Positions 27,169 through 35,207 of a stretch of DNA of 49,636 nt are shown here, piece after piece (the first letter of the stretch is position 1; each line of letters starts with the position of its first letter). The position numbers were made by a program, and so were the translations under genes. The notes beneath the pieces are model-generated. The model worked only from the letters and a program-made list of their open reading frames with translations, ran no database searches and had not been told where the DNA came from. The DNA is from DASPOJ01 sp050014395. GTDB taxonomy: Bacteria; Acidobacteriota; Terriglobia; Acidiferrales; UBA7541. The stretch lies in assembly GCA_050014395.1 (NCBI GenBank), contig JBEKDK010000010.1:1-49636 (forward strand), in the 5' to 3' direction.

Positions 27169-27813
27169 TCAACTCTTCGGCAGATTTTCCGGATTGCGCA
27201 CGATGATCAACAGCTTTTCGATTTCATCGCGATACGGCGCCAGAAAGATTCGGTTGGCCGCGTCGGCTTCCGCAATGCGCCGCGCGAGCGGTGTTTGGGG
27301 CGGCGCGGCAGCTTGCTGCGATTGTTTCCCCGAGGTTTTCAGTTGCGGGTCGGGCACCACAGCTTCCACGGCGAGAGCGATGCCAATGTATGTGGCGGGA
27401 TCGATGTGTTGTTCGTCCGCGACGATCTGATCCATCTCCGTGCCGATTTGCGATGCGCGTTCCAGCGTGCGCGCATCGGATGAACTCGGCACGTGTCCGG
27501 CGGCCGCAGCGGTCATGATCTCGTGCGCTTCGGCGAGTGTGGCCATATCTTCCGCTGTCGGGCTTTGCACGCGAGCGGCCGCGGCCCGCATCACACCCAA
27601 GTACAGCTCAACGTCGCTCGCGGTGAGCGGATCGAGCTTCTGTTCGGTGAGCGGCGGAATGCCGGTGGCATTCGGCAGGGTTGGCCCGGCGGTTTGCGCT
27701 ATCGGCGGCGGGTGATTTCGATTGCACGCAGTCGCGTCACACATCGCCAGCAGGGCCAGTAGTGCGAGAAGTTGGCCTAGCTTAGCGCTCGGCGGCGAAG
27801 TAAACACTTTCAT
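27169..27813 (-). CDS. Predicted secreted or lipid-anchored protein of unknown function
   Basis: 214 residues from the ATG at 27813 (an ATG at 27831 is also possible). A Leu/Ala-rich signal sequence ends near ATACNRN, where the cysteine could be lipidated, though the lipobox is not canonical. The rest is hydrophilic, alpha-helical and rich in Ala, Glu, Asp and Pro, with no motif I recognise. LTASDVELYLGVMRAAAARV and IALAVEAVVPDP suggest helices. It is upstream of the tolC-like gene on the same strand but separated by 79 bases, so cotranscription is uncertain. Confidence 0.55.
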   Translation of the reverse strand: MKVFTSPPSAKLGQLLALLALLAMCDATACNRNHPPPIAQTAGPTLPNATGIPPLTEQKLDPLTASDVELYLGVMRAAAARVQSPTAEDMATLAEAHEIMTAAAAGHVPSSSDARTLERASQIGTEMDQIVADEQHIDPATYIGIALAVEAVVPDPQLKTSGKQSQQAAAPPQTPLARRIAEADAANRIFLAPYRDEIEKLLIIVRNPENLPKS

Positions 27814-27919
27814 TGAATGAATTTTTCCCACAGCGCACGAAAATCATAGGCGCGCCGCGGCGAATGCGTCAATCGAAGCTGCGCGCGGTGTCGCAGCTGT
27901 GGAAATTGTAAATTATTCG

Positions 27920-27976
27920 TTGACAGCCTGTCGCCGCAACCGCATAATTATGCATGTAGTTGCATAATTCTTGGCC
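27920..27976 (+). promoter_or_regulatory. Promoter and ARG-box-like operators of the arginine operon
   Basis: Consensus TTGACA (27920-27925) and CATAAT (27943-27948) are 17 bases apart. The perfect palindrome GCATAATTATGC (27942-27953) covers the -10, and a second half-matching site TGCATAATTC (27961-27970) lies 20 bases further on, close to the two-helical-turn pairing of ARG boxes. Transcription would start near 27955. Repression by the ArgR encoded just downstream is inferred from this layout. Confidence 0.75.
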
Positions 27977-27978
27977 GG

Positions 27979-28458
27979 ATGGCTGTGGAGTCCACGTCGA
28001 CTATGCCTGCAGGGATACATAAACGCTTTCGGCAGGGACAGATACTGAAGCTCGTCTCGAACGCGCCGATCTCCAGCCAGCACGAGCTGCGCCGCCGCCT
28101 CGCGCACGTCAAGGTGCGCGTCACGCAAGCGACGCTTTCGCGCGACATGGCCGAACTCCGGTTGGTGAAAACCACCTCGGGTTATAAGCCTCTGACGGCT
28201 GGCGGCAGTGAAGCTTCGCCGCTGCCGCCGCTCGAGCGCGCGCTTCGCGAATTTTTGCTCGACCTGCGCCCATCGGAAAATCTGTTGGTGTTGAAGACGC
28301 CGCCTTCCGGCGCGCAGCCCCTGGCCGCCGCTCTGGACGCCGCGCGAATGAAAGAAGTTGCCGGAACGATCGCCGGCGACGATACAGTGCTGGTGATCGC
28401 CGCATCGCGGCAGGCGCGTCTCACCGTGCAGAAGCGTATGGAGGAGATGATCCGGTGA
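27979..28458 (+). CDS. argR: Arginine repressor ArgR
   Basis: Hexameric arginine-sensing repressor of 159 residues. The N-terminal winged helix carries the diagnostic TLSRDMAELRLVK. The C-terminal arginine-binding domain has VLKTPPSGAQPLAAALD and GTIAGDDTVLVIA, including the GTIAGDDT loop that contacts arginine. The ATG at 27979 or the ATG at 28003 (eight codons later) could be the start; neither has a strong ribosome binding site. It is the first gene of the operon and overlaps argC by four bases (GTGA). Autoregulation through the upstream palindromes is likely. Confidence 0.94.
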   Translation: MAVESTSTMPAGIHKRFRQGQILKLVSNAPISSQHELRRRLAHVKVRVTQATLSRDMAELRLVKTTSGYKPLTAGGSEASPLPPLERALREFLLDLRPSENLLVLKTPPSGAQPLAAALDAARMKEVAGTIAGDDTVLVIAASRQARLTVQKRMEEMIR

Positions 28459-29492
28459 CGGAACCCGCCAGGGTCGCCGTCGTCGGAGCAACGGGCTACG
28501 CAGGTTTTGAGCTGGCTCGGCTCCTTCTTCGGCACCCACAAATCCCGGCGCCCACTTTTTATCTCCGCGAGAGTACCGCCGCGGGTGTGCGCTGCATTTC
28601 GGAGTTGTATCCGCAATTGCGCGGCGTGGCCGAAGCTCCTTGCCGCGCGCTTTCGGTGGAAGCCATCGTCTCAAGCGGGGCGTCTGTGGCGTTTCTATCC
28701 ACGCCGCACGAATTCTCGGTCGAGGTTGCGCCGGCGCTCCTAGAAGCCGGCCTGCGCGTCGTGGATCTTTCCGGAGCGTTCCGCTTCCGCAATCCGCAGA
28801 CGTTCGCGCACTGGTACAAATTGCCGGAGCCATCGCGCCGCTGGACCGAGCAAGCCGTTTACGGTTTGCCCGAGCTCTATGCCGATAAATTGCCGAAAGC
28901 GCAGTTGGTCGCGAATCCCGGTTGCTATCCCACGTCGGTGATTTTGGGCCTGAAGCCGCTGGTCGAATCCGGATGGATCGCCGAAGGACGCGGCGTGGTT
29001 TGCGATTGCAAATCCGGCGCCACCGGCGCGGGCAAAGAACCGAAGCGCGAAATGCAATTCGCAGAAGTCGACGAAAATTTCCGCGCCTACGGTTTGTTCT
29101 CACACCGGCACACGCCGGAAGTGACGGATCACACAGGTCTCGATCCGCAGGAAGTGATTTTTTCAACGCACTTGCTGCCGCTGGTGCGCGGAATTCTTTC
29201 GACGATTTATGTGTGGCTCGATAAACCGAAGACCAACGACGAAATCGAAGGCCTCTTCCGCAAATTCTATGCGGGCCGGCCGATGGTTCGGATTTGGCCG
29301 GCTGGCAAATTGCCGGAGTTGGCGCACGTGGCGCACACGAATTTTTGCGATATCGGATTTGCGCTCGATCCAGCGGGCGAAAGGCTGGCTGTCGTTTCGT
29401 GTCTGGACAATTTGGGCAAGGGAGCCGCGGGCCAGGCGGTGCAGAACCTCAACATCATGCTGGGGATCGAGGAGGCTACGGGACTCCGATGA
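28455..29492 (+). CDS. argC: N-acetyl-gamma-glutamyl-phosphate reductase ArgC
   Basis: NADPH-dependent reductase, third step of arginine synthesis. 345 residues from a GTG that overlaps the argR stop. Rossmann motif VAVVGATGYAGFELARLL at the N-terminus, catalytic cysteine in NPGCYPTSVILGL, and SHRHTPEV with the active-site histidine region. Its stop overlaps the argB start (ATGA), so translation is probably coupled along the operon. Confidence 0.96.
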   Translation: MTEPARVAVVGATGYAGFELARLLLRHPQIPAPTFYLRESTAAGVRCISELYPQLRGVAEAPCRALSVEAIVSSGASVAFLSTPHEFSVEVAPALLEAGLRVVDLSGAFRFRNPQTFAHWYKLPEPSRRWTEQAVYGLPELYADKLPKAQLVANPGCYPTSVILGLKPLVESGWIAEGRGVVCDCKSGATGAGKEPKREMQFAEVDENFRAYGLFSHRHTPEVTDHTGLDPQEVIFSTHLLPLVRGILSTIYVWLDKPKTNDEIEGLFRKFYAGRPMVRIWPAGKLPELAHVAHTNFCDIGFALDPAGERLAVVSCLDNLGKGAAGQAVQNLNIMLGIEEATGLR

Positions 29493-30307
29493 GAATGGTC
29501 GTCAAATTCGCCGGCGCTCTGCTGGATGACATGAATACGGTCGAGCTACTGGCTCGGCAAGTGGCACAACTTTCGCAGCAAGGGCACGAGATCCTCGTGA
29601 TCCATGGCGGCGGAAAAATTTTCACCGCGACGCTGCAGCGCATGGGCATTGAAAGCCGCTTCATCAATGGGCTGCGCGTCACCGATCGCGAAACGCGTGA
29701 CGCCGCCGTCATGGTATTCGCCGGTTTGCTGAATAAGCGCCTCTCGGGCGCCATCTCCGCCGCGGGCCAGCCGGCGATCGGAATCTGCGCTTCCGATTCC
29801 GCTTGTTTCCTCGCGGAGCCGATGATGCACGACGAGGTCTCGGGCGGCTTGGGCTTCGTCGGCTACGTGACCGGCGTGAACCTGGAATTTTTGGAGTCGC
29901 TCTGGAAGTCCGGTCTCGTGCCTGTCGCGCCGCCGCTCGGTCTGGGACCGGACGGCGAGCTGTACAACATCAACGCCGATCACATGGCCGCGGCCTGCGC
30001 CGAATACATCCACGCCGACCGATTGATTTATCTCACCGATGTCGCCGGCGTGCTCGACGGTCCGAAGGTCGTTAAAGTGCTTTCCTGCGAGGACGCTGAA
30101 GAGTTGATCCGCCATCAAAAAGTTTCCGGCGGAATGGTATTGAAGCTCGAAGCCTGCAAGCGCGCGCTCTCCGGCGGCGTGGGTCAAGTGCGCATCGTCG
30201 GCGGAACGCTCGAGCGCGGGCTGCTCTCCGCGGCCAATGGCGAGAAGGGACCGGGCACGCGAGTGCTGCCCACGTTTCCGGCCACCGCGGCGGCGGTGAT
30301 GCATTGA
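29489..30307 (+). CDS. argB: Acetylglutamate kinase ArgB
   Basis: Phosphorylates N-acetylglutamate, second step of the pathway and commonly the arginine-feedback point. 272 residues from the ATG overlapping the argC stop. ATP/substrate motifs: HGGGK (39-43), YNINADHMAAACAEY and GGMVLKLEAC. The N-terminal glycine-rich loop reads VVKFAGALL instead of the usual IKYGGNA. There is no long N-terminal helix of the kind seen in arginine-sensitive hexameric forms, so strong arginine inhibition is less certain. Overlaps argD by four bases. Confidence 0.93.
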   Translation: MRMVVKFAGALLDDMNTVELLARQVAQLSQQGHEILVIHGGGKIFTATLQRMGIESRFINGLRVTDRETRDAAVMVFAGLLNKRLSGAISAAGQPAIGICASDSACFLAEPMMHDEVSGGLGFVGYVTGVNLEFLESLWKSGLVPVAPPLGLGPDGELYNINADHMAAACAEYIHADRLIYLTDVAGVLDGPKVVKVLSCEDAEELIRHQKVSGGMVLKLEACKRALSGGVGQVRIVGGTLERGLLSAANGEKGPGTRVLPTFPATAAAVMH

Positions 30308-31629
30308 AACCGAAACCGAAACACGCGCAGCGGAAGAAGAAATCGCCGGCGGCCGCCCCGTCTTCCGCGTCGATGGCCCAGGCGGTTCGCGATGAAGCTC
30401 GCCATCTGATGAATACTTATAAGCGCCCGCCGCAGATCTTCGTGCGCGGACGCGGCTGCTATCTCTACGATCAGAAAGGCCGCGCGCATCTGGATTTTCT
30501 CGGCGGCATCGCCGTCAATGCGCTGGGCTACGCGCATCCGCGCATCGTTCGCATGATTCGGCGTGAATCGGCGCGCGCGATTCACGTCTCAAATTTGTTT
30601 CACAATCCGTATCAAGGTCCGCTGGCGCGCAAGCTCGCGGAATGGTCCGGAATGGACCGCGCGTTTTTCACCAACAGCGGCACCGAAGCCGTCGAAGGCG
30701 CATTGAAACTGGCGCGCCTGGCTGCGCACACAAAATTCGGCGGAAGCAAGACGCGTTTTCTGGCGCTCGAAAATGCCTTTCATGGCCGCACTTTCGGCGC
30801 GCTTTCGATCACCTACGGCGCGAAGTATCGCGATCCGTTCGCTCCGCTGCTGCCCGGCGCGGAATTTGTGCGCTTCAATGACGTTGCCGATCTCGAATCG
30901 AAATTCGACGATTCCGTCTGCGCCATCGTGATCGAGCCGATTCAGGGCGAAGGCGGAATTTATCCGGTCAGCTCCGCGTTTTGGCAAAAAGCGCGCGAAT
31001 TGGCCACGCGCCACAGCGCCGCGCTGATTGCCGATGAAATTCAGTGTGGCTTAGGCCGCACCGGCCGGGCATTCGCGTACCAGCACTTGCCGGGATTGCC
31101 GGACATCGTCGTCGTGGCCAAGCCGCTCGGCGGTGGCCTACCGCTTGGTTCTTTTCTAGCGCGTGAGGAATTCGCTTCCGCGTTTTCGCCGGGATTGCAC
31201 GGCTCCACGTTCGGCGGCGGACCGCTGGTCTGCGCCGTTGGCCTGGAATTCCTGAACATTGTCGAAGAAGAAGATTTGCTACAGAACGTCCGCGCGCGTG
31301 GCGCGCAGCTTCGCGAAGGTTTGACGCAACTGGCCGGCAAATTCGATTTCATCCGCGAGGTGCGCGGCGAAGGCCTGATTGTAGGCCTGGATTTGAGCGT
31401 GGAAGGCGGCCCGTACGTCGCCGAAGCCATGCGCCGCGGCTTGCTGATCAACAACACGCACGATCACGTGTTGAGATTTCTTCCGCCGTTCATTCTGACG
31501 GCGCGGCAAGTGGAAGAGGGATTGTCCGTGATCGAGAAAGTGCTGGCTACGACGGCGCGTCCCCAGGAAGTTGCGTCGTCCGCCGCAGGCGGCGAAGCGG
31601 CTGCGCTGGAAATGGCGGCCGCAAGGTGA
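30304..31629 (+). CDS. argD: Acetylornithine aminotransferase ArgD
   Basis: PLP-dependent class III aminotransferase, fourth arginine step. 441 residues if started at the TTG overlapping the argB stop; an ATG at 30373 would give 418. The long form begins MKPKPKHAQRKKKS, a lysine-rich leader unusual for the family; neither start has a clear ribosome binding site. Motifs: FTNSGTEAVEGALKLAR, ENAFHGRTFGALS, EPIQGEGGIYP, DEIQCGLGRTG (Asp244) and PLP lysine Lys273 in VVVAKPLGGGLPLG. The segment after residue 415 is Ala-rich. It could also act as succinyldiaminopimelate aminotransferase. Confidence 0.92.
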   Translation: MKPKPKHAQRKKKSPAAAPSSASMAQAVRDEARHLMNTYKRPPQIFVRGRGCYLYDQKGRAHLDFLGGIAVNALGYAHPRIVRMIRRESARAIHVSNLFHNPYQGPLARKLAEWSGMDRAFFTNSGTEAVEGALKLARLAAHTKFGGSKTRFLALENAFHGRTFGALSITYGAKYRDPFAPLLPGAEFVRFNDVADLESKFDDSVCAIVIEPIQGEGGIYPVSSAFWQKARELATRHSAALIADEIQCGLGRTGRAFAYQHLPGLPDIVVVAKPLGGGLPLGSFLAREEFASAFSPGLHGSTFGGGPLVCAVGLEFLNIVEEEDLLQNVRARGAQLREGLTQLAGKFDFIREVRGEGLIVGLDLSVEGGPYVAEAMRRGLLINNTHDHVLRFLPPFILTARQVEEGLSVIEKVLATTARPQEVASSAAGGEAAALEMAAAR

Positions 31630-31636
31630 TCGGGCA

Positions 31637-32578
31637 ATGAGCGCGATAGCTCCTACAGTCGAAGCGGCCAACCACCTGCTGACAGGCGCCGAATGGGGCC
31701 CTGCTCAGGTGCGCGATCTGTATCATCTGGCCGCTGACATCAAAGCACAGCCGGACCAATACCGCGGCGCGCTGAGCGGCCGCTTCCTCGCGCTGATCTT
31801 TGAGAAGCCCTCGCTGCGCACGCGCGTCACGTTTGAAGTCGGCTTCCAGAGCCTTGGCGGCTCCGTGGTTTTCATGGACCAATCGGCCACGCGGCTCGGC
31901 GAGCGCGAATCCATCCCCGATGTGGCGCGCAGTTTGTCTCGCTGGGTGCAGGGAATCGTCGCGCGAGTCTTCGAGCATAAAACGCTCGATGAACTTGCTG
32001 CGTATGCTTCGATTCCCGTGATCAACGCGCTTTCCGATCGCTTCCATCCGTGCCAGGCGATTTCCGATTTCTTCACGCTCGAAGAGCACTTCGGCTCCCT
32101 GCGCGGATTGAAGCTGGCCTACGTCGGCGACGGCAACAATGTGTGCCATTCGCTGTTGCTGGCCGGAGCGCGCGTGGGCGCGCATCTGCGCATCGCCACT
32201 CCCGCGGGCTACGCGCCCGATCCGCAGATCGTCGCCGATGCGCGGCGCACCGCTCGCGAAACGCGCGGCAAAATCGAAATGTTCCGCTCGCCGCAAGAAG
32301 CTGTCGCCGGCGTGCAAGCGGTTTACACCGACGTCTGGGCCAGCATGGGCCAGGAACTCGAGACCGAAGAACGCACCGCGAAATTCGCGCTGTACCAGGT
32401 GAACGATGAATTGATGTCGCTTGCTGCGCCGGACGCCGTCTTCCTGCATTGTTTGCCGGCGCATCGCGGCGCGGAAGTCACTGATGCCGTCATGGATGGC
32501 CCGCGCTCGATCGTCTTCGATCAAGCGGAAAACCGTCTGCATGTGCAGAAAGCCATCCTCGTGAATCTCCTGGGCTGA
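31637..32578 (+). CDS. argF: Ornithine carbamoyltransferase ArgF
   Basis: Converts ornithine and carbamoyl phosphate to citrulline. 313 residues from the ATG at 31637, preceded by AAGGTGA at eight bases. The carbamoyl-phosphate loop reads FEKPSLRTRVTFE (59-63 SLRTR) rather than the commoner STRTR. The ornithine loop HCLPAHRGAEVTD begins near residue 271, and FMDQSATRLGERESIPDVARSL is present. HCLP with HRGAEV supports a true ornithine enzyme rather than the N-acetylornithine form, but SLRTR is shared with acyl-ornithine carbamoyltransferases, so substrate deserves care. Seven bases after argD. Confidence 0.92.
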   Translation: MSAIAPTVEAANHLLTGAEWGPAQVRDLYHLAADIKAQPDQYRGALSGRFLALIFEKPSLRTRVTFEVGFQSLGGSVVFMDQSATRLGERESIPDVARSLSRWVQGIVARVFEHKTLDELAAYASIPVINALSDRFHPCQAISDFFTLEEHFGSLRGLKLAYVGDGNNVCHSLLLAGARVGAHLRIATPAGYAPDPQIVADARRTARETRGKIEMFRSPQEAVAGVQAVYTDVWASMGQELETEERTAKFALYQVNDELMSLAAPDAVFLHCLPAHRGAEVTDAVMDGPRSIVFDQAENRLHVQKAILVNLLG

Positions 32579-32592
32579 AAGGATTCCCGTCA

Positions 32593-33786
32593 ATGCCAAA
32601 GAAAGCGGTGCTCGCCTATTCGGGCGGGCTCGACACTTCGATCATCATCCCGTGGATGAAGGAAACCTACGGCTGCGAAGTGATCGCCATGATCGCCGAT
32701 GTAGGCCAGCACGAAGATCTTGACGCGGCGCGCAAGAAAGCGCTGGCCACCGGCGCATCGAAGGCCACGATCGAAGACCTGCGCGAAGAATTCATCACCC
32801 AATATATTTGGCCCACGCTCCGCGCCGGTGCCGTGTACGAGCACAAATATCTGCTGGGTACTTCCTTCGCGCGACCGGTGATCGCCAAGCGCCAAGTGGA
32901 AGTGGCTCTGGCCGAAGGCGCCGATTCCGTGGCCCACGGCTGCACGGGCAAGGGCAACGATCAGGTGCGCTTTGAGCTGACGTACAAGGCGCTCGCGCCG
33001 CAATTGCACATCATCGCGCCATGGCGCGAATGGAAAATTTCCTCGCGAGAGGACGCCATCGCCTACGCCAGCGCGCACGGCGTGCCCATCGAGCAATCTA
33101 AAGCCAATATCTACAGCCGCGATCGCAACATTTGGCATTTGTCGCACGAAGGCGGAGTGCTCGAAGATCCCGCGAACGCGCCGGATGAAGCCATGTGGCA
33201 ATGGATCGCGCCGCCGGAAAACGCGCCCGCCGCCGCGGCCGAAATCGAAATCGGTTTTGAGGCCGGCACGCCCGTTTCACTGAACGGAAAAAAGTTGGCG
33301 CCGGTTGCTCTGCTCACCGAACTCAATCGCATTGCCGCCGAGCACGGCATCGGCCGCATTGACCTGGTCGAAAATCGCTTGGTGGGAATGAAGTCGCGCG
33401 GCGCATACGAGACACCCGGCGGCACGCTGCTGGTCGCCGCGCACCGAGAACTCGAAGCGCTGTGCGTCGATCGCGAGACCGCGCATTTTTCGGAGATCCT
33501 TTCCCTGCGCTACGCTGAAATGGTTTATTACGGACTTTGGTTCACCGCGCTGCGCGAAGCCCTAGATTCCTATTTCTCGACGGCGCAGAAGTGCGTCACC
33601 GGAGCCGTCGGCCTGAAGCTTCACAAAGGCAATCTCACCATTACGCACCGCACTTCGCCCTATTCGTTGTATCAAAAAGATCTCGCCAGCTTCAGCATGG
33701 CGCATTACAACCCGAAAGACGCCGAAGGCTTCATCAATCTTTTCGCGCTGCTCGTCACGCGCCCCGCGCGAAAGGCCGCGCCGTGA
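32593..33786 (+). CDS. argG: Argininosuccinate synthase ArgG
   Basis: ATP-dependent ligase of citrulline and aspartate. 397 residues, standard length. N-terminal PP-loop AYSGGLDTSIII (8-19), the HGCTGKGNDQVRFELT segment, and SREDAIAYASAHGVPI with the ATP/aspartate loops are intact. AAAGGA lies about ten bases before the ATG. Its stop overlaps the argH GTG start. Confidence 0.97.
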   Translation: MPKKAVLAYSGGLDTSIIIPWMKETYGCEVIAMIADVGQHEDLDAARKKALATGASKATIEDLREEFITQYIWPTLRAGAVYEHKYLLGTSFARPVIAKRQVEVALAEGADSVAHGCTGKGNDQVRFELTYKALAPQLHIIAPWREWKISSREDAIAYASAHGVPIEQSKANIYSRDRNIWHLSHEGGVLEDPANAPDEAMWQWIAPPENAPAAAAEIEIGFEAGTPVSLNGKKLAPVALLTELNRIAAEHGIGRIDLVENRLVGMKSRGAYETPGGTLLVAAHRELEALCVDRETAHFSEILSLRYAEMVYYGLWFTALREALDSYFSTAQKCVTGAVGLKLHKGNLTITHRTSPYSLYQKDLASFSMAHYNPKDAEGFINLFALLVTRPARKAAP

Positions 33787-35207
33787 GCCCGTCAGATCAG
33801 GACTCCGGCTCCGGCAATAAACTGTGGGGCGGACGCTTTGAACGCCCGCCGGACAAAATCTTCTACGAATTCCAGCGCTCATTTTCGTTCGATCGCCGGC
33901 TGCTGCCTTATGAACTTGCCGTCGATCGCGCCTGGGCGCGCGCGCTCGAGAGCGTAAAGATTCTCAGTGCCGACGAAGTGCGACGCACGATCCACGCGCT
34001 CGAAGCCATCGCAACGCGCGCCGCAAACGAGCCCGCATGGCTTGACACTTCGCCCGCCGAAGACGTGCACTCTTTCGTCGAGCAAGCGCTCGTCGAGCAT
34101 CTCGGTCCGCTCGGCTACAAATTGCACACTGGCCGCAGCCGCAACGAACTCGTGGCCACGGATTTTCGCCTCTTCGTCCGCGACGCTTGCCGCCACACCT
34201 TCGCGCGCCTAGCCGCGCTGATCGCCGCGCTGATCGAGCAAGCCTCCGCGAATCTCGATGTCCCCATGCCCGGCATGACGCACATGCAGCACGCGCAGCC
34301 GATTCTGCTTTCCCATTTTCTGCTGGCGCATGCTGAGGCTTTCTTCCGCGATGCAAATCGCGTGCAAGCCGCACGCGCATCCGCCGACGCCTGCCCGATG
34401 GGCTCCGGAGCCCTGGCCGGCTGCGTCCTCGCCATCAACCGCGATGCGCTAGCGAAGGAACTCGGCTTTTCGCGCCTCACCGCGAATAGCTTGGACGCCG
34501 CGAGCGATCGCGATTTCGCTCTCGACTATCTCTACGCGCTGGCCGTCACGGCCACGCACATCTCGCGTCTCGCCGAAGATTTTGTCTTGTTCGCCTCACA
34601 AGAATTCGGCTTTCTAATTTTGTCCGACGAATTCTCCACCGGCAGCAGCCTGATGCCGCAAAAGAAAAATCCCGACGCCTGGGAATTGTTGCGCGGCAAA
34701 ACCGGCCGCATCCAGGCCGCGCTTTCGAGTCTGCTCATCACGCTCAAGGGCTTGCCGTCGAGCTATCAGCGCGATTTACAAGAAGACAAAGAACCGCTCT
34801 TCGCCGCTCACGATCAGACCGTCGCGATTCTCGAAATCGCCGCGGGCGCCACGGCCGCATCGCGATTCCATGAACCGCGCCTGCGCCAAGCCGCCGCCGA
34901 CCCGGCTCTGGTTTCAACCGAAGCCGCCGATTATTTGGTGCGTCGCGGCGTGCCCTTTCGCCAAGCGCACGAAATCGTCGGCAAGATCGTGCGCGAAGCT
35001 GAGCGCGCCGGCGGCTCCTGGTCCGCGCTGCCGCTTGAGCAACTCAAAAGATTCTCGCCGCTGTTTGAGGCCGATCTCTACGCCGCGCTCACGCCGGAAG
35101 CCGCTCTTGCTGCGCGAGCGGTTTACGGCGGCACGGCGCCGGCGCGCGTCCGTGAAGCCGTGGCCGCCGCCAAGCAACGTCTGGCCGCGCTCGAGGCTTC
35201 GTCGTGA
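33783..35207 (+). CDS. argH: Argininosuccinate lyase ArgH
   Basis: Cleaves argininosuccinate to arginine and fumarate, last step. 474 residues from the GTG at 33783, which overlaps the argG stop; the upstream open frame is inside argG. Fumarase/aspartase-superfamily regions: LHTGRSRNELVATD (about 114-127), MTHMQHAQPILLSHF with catalytic His170, and the signature GSSLMPQKKNPD (287-298). Overlaps argJ by four bases. Confidence 0.97.
   Translation: MSPSDQDSGSGNKLWGGRFERPPDKIFYEFQRSFSFDRRLLPYELAVDRAWARALESVKILSADEVRRTIHALEAIATRAANEPAWLDTSPAEDVHSFVEQALVEHLGPLGYKLHTGRSRNELVATDFRLFVRDACRHTFARLAALIAALIEQASANLDVPMPGMTHMQHAQPILLSHFLLAHAEAFFRDANRVQAARASADACPMGSGALAGCVLAINRDALAKELGFSRLTANSLDAASDRDFALDYLYALAVTATHISRLAEDFVLFASQEFGFLILSDEFSTGSSLMPQKKNPDAWELLRGKTGRIQAALSSLLITLKGLPSSYQRDLQEDKEPLFAAHDQTVAILEIAAGATAASRFHEPRLRQAAADPALVSTEAADYLVRRGVPFRQAHEIVGKIVREAERAGGSWSALPLEQLKRFSPLFEADLYAALTPEAALAARAVYGGTAPARVREAVAAAKQRLAALEASS

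Noticed and set aside
31547..32599. 350-codon minus-strand frame opposite argF
   Set aside because: Antisense of argF; composition only.
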